DNA of 64,000 bases from Strongylocentrotus droebachiensis (lineage: Eukaryota > Echinodermata > Echinoidea > Camarodonta > Strongylocentrotidae). Under the pieces are notes generated by a model. It did no database searches. It had not been told where the DNA came from and worked only from the letters and a program-made list of their open reading frames with translations. Numbering within the stretch: position 1 is the first letter of the stretch; every line of letters begins with the position of its first letter. The position numbers and the translations under genes were made by a program. Shown piece by piece: positions 63,366 to 64,000 of the stretch. The stretch is from assembly GCA_035222895.1 (NCBI GenBank), contig JAVYIG010000594.1, positions 184,001 to 248,000 on the forward strand. Direction: 5' to 3'.

Positions 63366-64000
63366 TTAATGTCCAGATATCTCCTCGGAGTTCGAGAAAA
63401 TACACAAGAATATACGAAATAATGATGCTCCTTACACGCATAATTTGTTTTTTAAATGTTCGCTCTTAGGGCTATCTATCTGTAATTATTACTAGTTTAA
63501 CTTATTAATTTTGTATATGTCTGTTGGTGACCCAACTGGAAATAATCTCTCTAGCTTTCTTAGGTTATTCTCTTCAAGCTGACCTAATTTTGATCTGTTA
63601 TTCTTGTATATTGTATGTTGGAAGCTTGGAAGCTAAATGCCCTTAGGTGCAAGGAGAGGGAGACACGAATTATTACGTCACGAAGAAATAAGAAGGAGTT
63701 TACAATTAAAAGTCGATGTGATTTTCGTTAAAAAAATATATAAATGAAATTAATGATTGTTTTTGTACAAGTCAATATGCTAACACATTATGCTGCGGGA
63801 CTTCGCCAATAGGAGGAGCTGTTCAGTGAGACTAGTCGTAGGTATATGCTTCTTTGCTCTGTTCTTTCCGTTCATAGTAGAAAATACTAATCACCCTTTC
63901 CCGATGCTGGGTTGTAAATAACGTGATAAAAGAAGTTCTTTAATTTCAATTTTTTTTATCCGCACATTTCCTCAGTCGGTATGTACATCACGTCTATTCA
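63366..64000. repeat. Duplicated segment shared with 24015-24575, split by a LINE tail
   Basis: Same order and about 90% identity as 24020-24575. Between GGGCTATCTAT and AGCTAAATGCCC lies a 160-nt insertion (63480-63633) matching the 3'UTR of the LINE at 1436-2484 (e.g. GATCTGTTATT...TGTATGTTGGAAGCTTG). Confidence 0.85.

Noticed and set aside
1..64000. CRISPR arrays, bacterial operons, tRNA or rRNA genes
   Set aside because: No spacer-repeat pattern, ribosome-binding-site context or cloverleaf was seen. The tRNA-like piece at 50400 is a SINE head, not a gene.

Overview
This is eukaryotic genomic DNA: AT-rich, intron-dense and full of microsatellites, MITEs and non-LTR retrotransposon pieces. 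It has no bacterial-type gene packing. A C-type lectin exon, an EGF exon, (TTAGGG)n tracts and SINE/LINE tails ending in GCGCTATATAA plus (ATT)n suggest a marine invertebrate deuterostome, most likely an echinoderm such as a sea urchin. That placement is inference from style, not a database match.

Main result: reading splice signals on the minus strand gives two tandem paralogous genes (called A and B here) for secreted or cell-surface, mucin-like lectins. Gene B (60579 down to 26749) is complete in the model: exon 1 ends in the start codon, exon 2 is a signal peptide, exon 3 a small Cys-containing domain, then one EGF domain, eleven Ser/Thr/Pro-rich mini-exons and a terminal C-type lectin domain exon with stop codon. 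All internal exons are phase 1-1, and the assembled model is 1887 nt, an open frame of 628 codons plus stop. Gene A (11908 down past base 1) has the same exons 1-3, an EGF exon and five mucin-type exons, then runs off the window. The mucin exons fall into three sequence types (M1, M2, M3). In gene B they recur in the order EGF-M3-M1-M2-M2, about three rounds, with one decayed EGF exon, so the stalk grew by duplication of multi-exon blocks.

Layout: 1-5900 gene A exons, interrupted by a 5'-inverted LINE; 5900-12030 gene A exons 2 and 1 and a long intron; 12240-14780 tandem ~0.85-kb repeats; 14790-24000 repeat-rich upstream DNA with a decayed SGNH-hydrolase-like coding region; 24000-26700 intergenic; 26749-29370 3' end of gene B; 29400-38720 a large gene B intron holding a decayed coding remnant, a degenerate LINE and a telomere-like tract; 38778-48573 more gene B exons, split by a near-complete LINE (39206-43994); 48600-60600 gene B exons 3, 2 and 1 with long introns loaded with TIR elements, including one carrying a 1.5-kb minisatellite and one with ~0.5-kb inverted arms into which a related element has inserted; 60600-64000 upstream DNA whose end repeats 24020-24570.

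All gene models rest on splice consensus, frame and paralogue comparison by eye; no transcript or database evidence was available.
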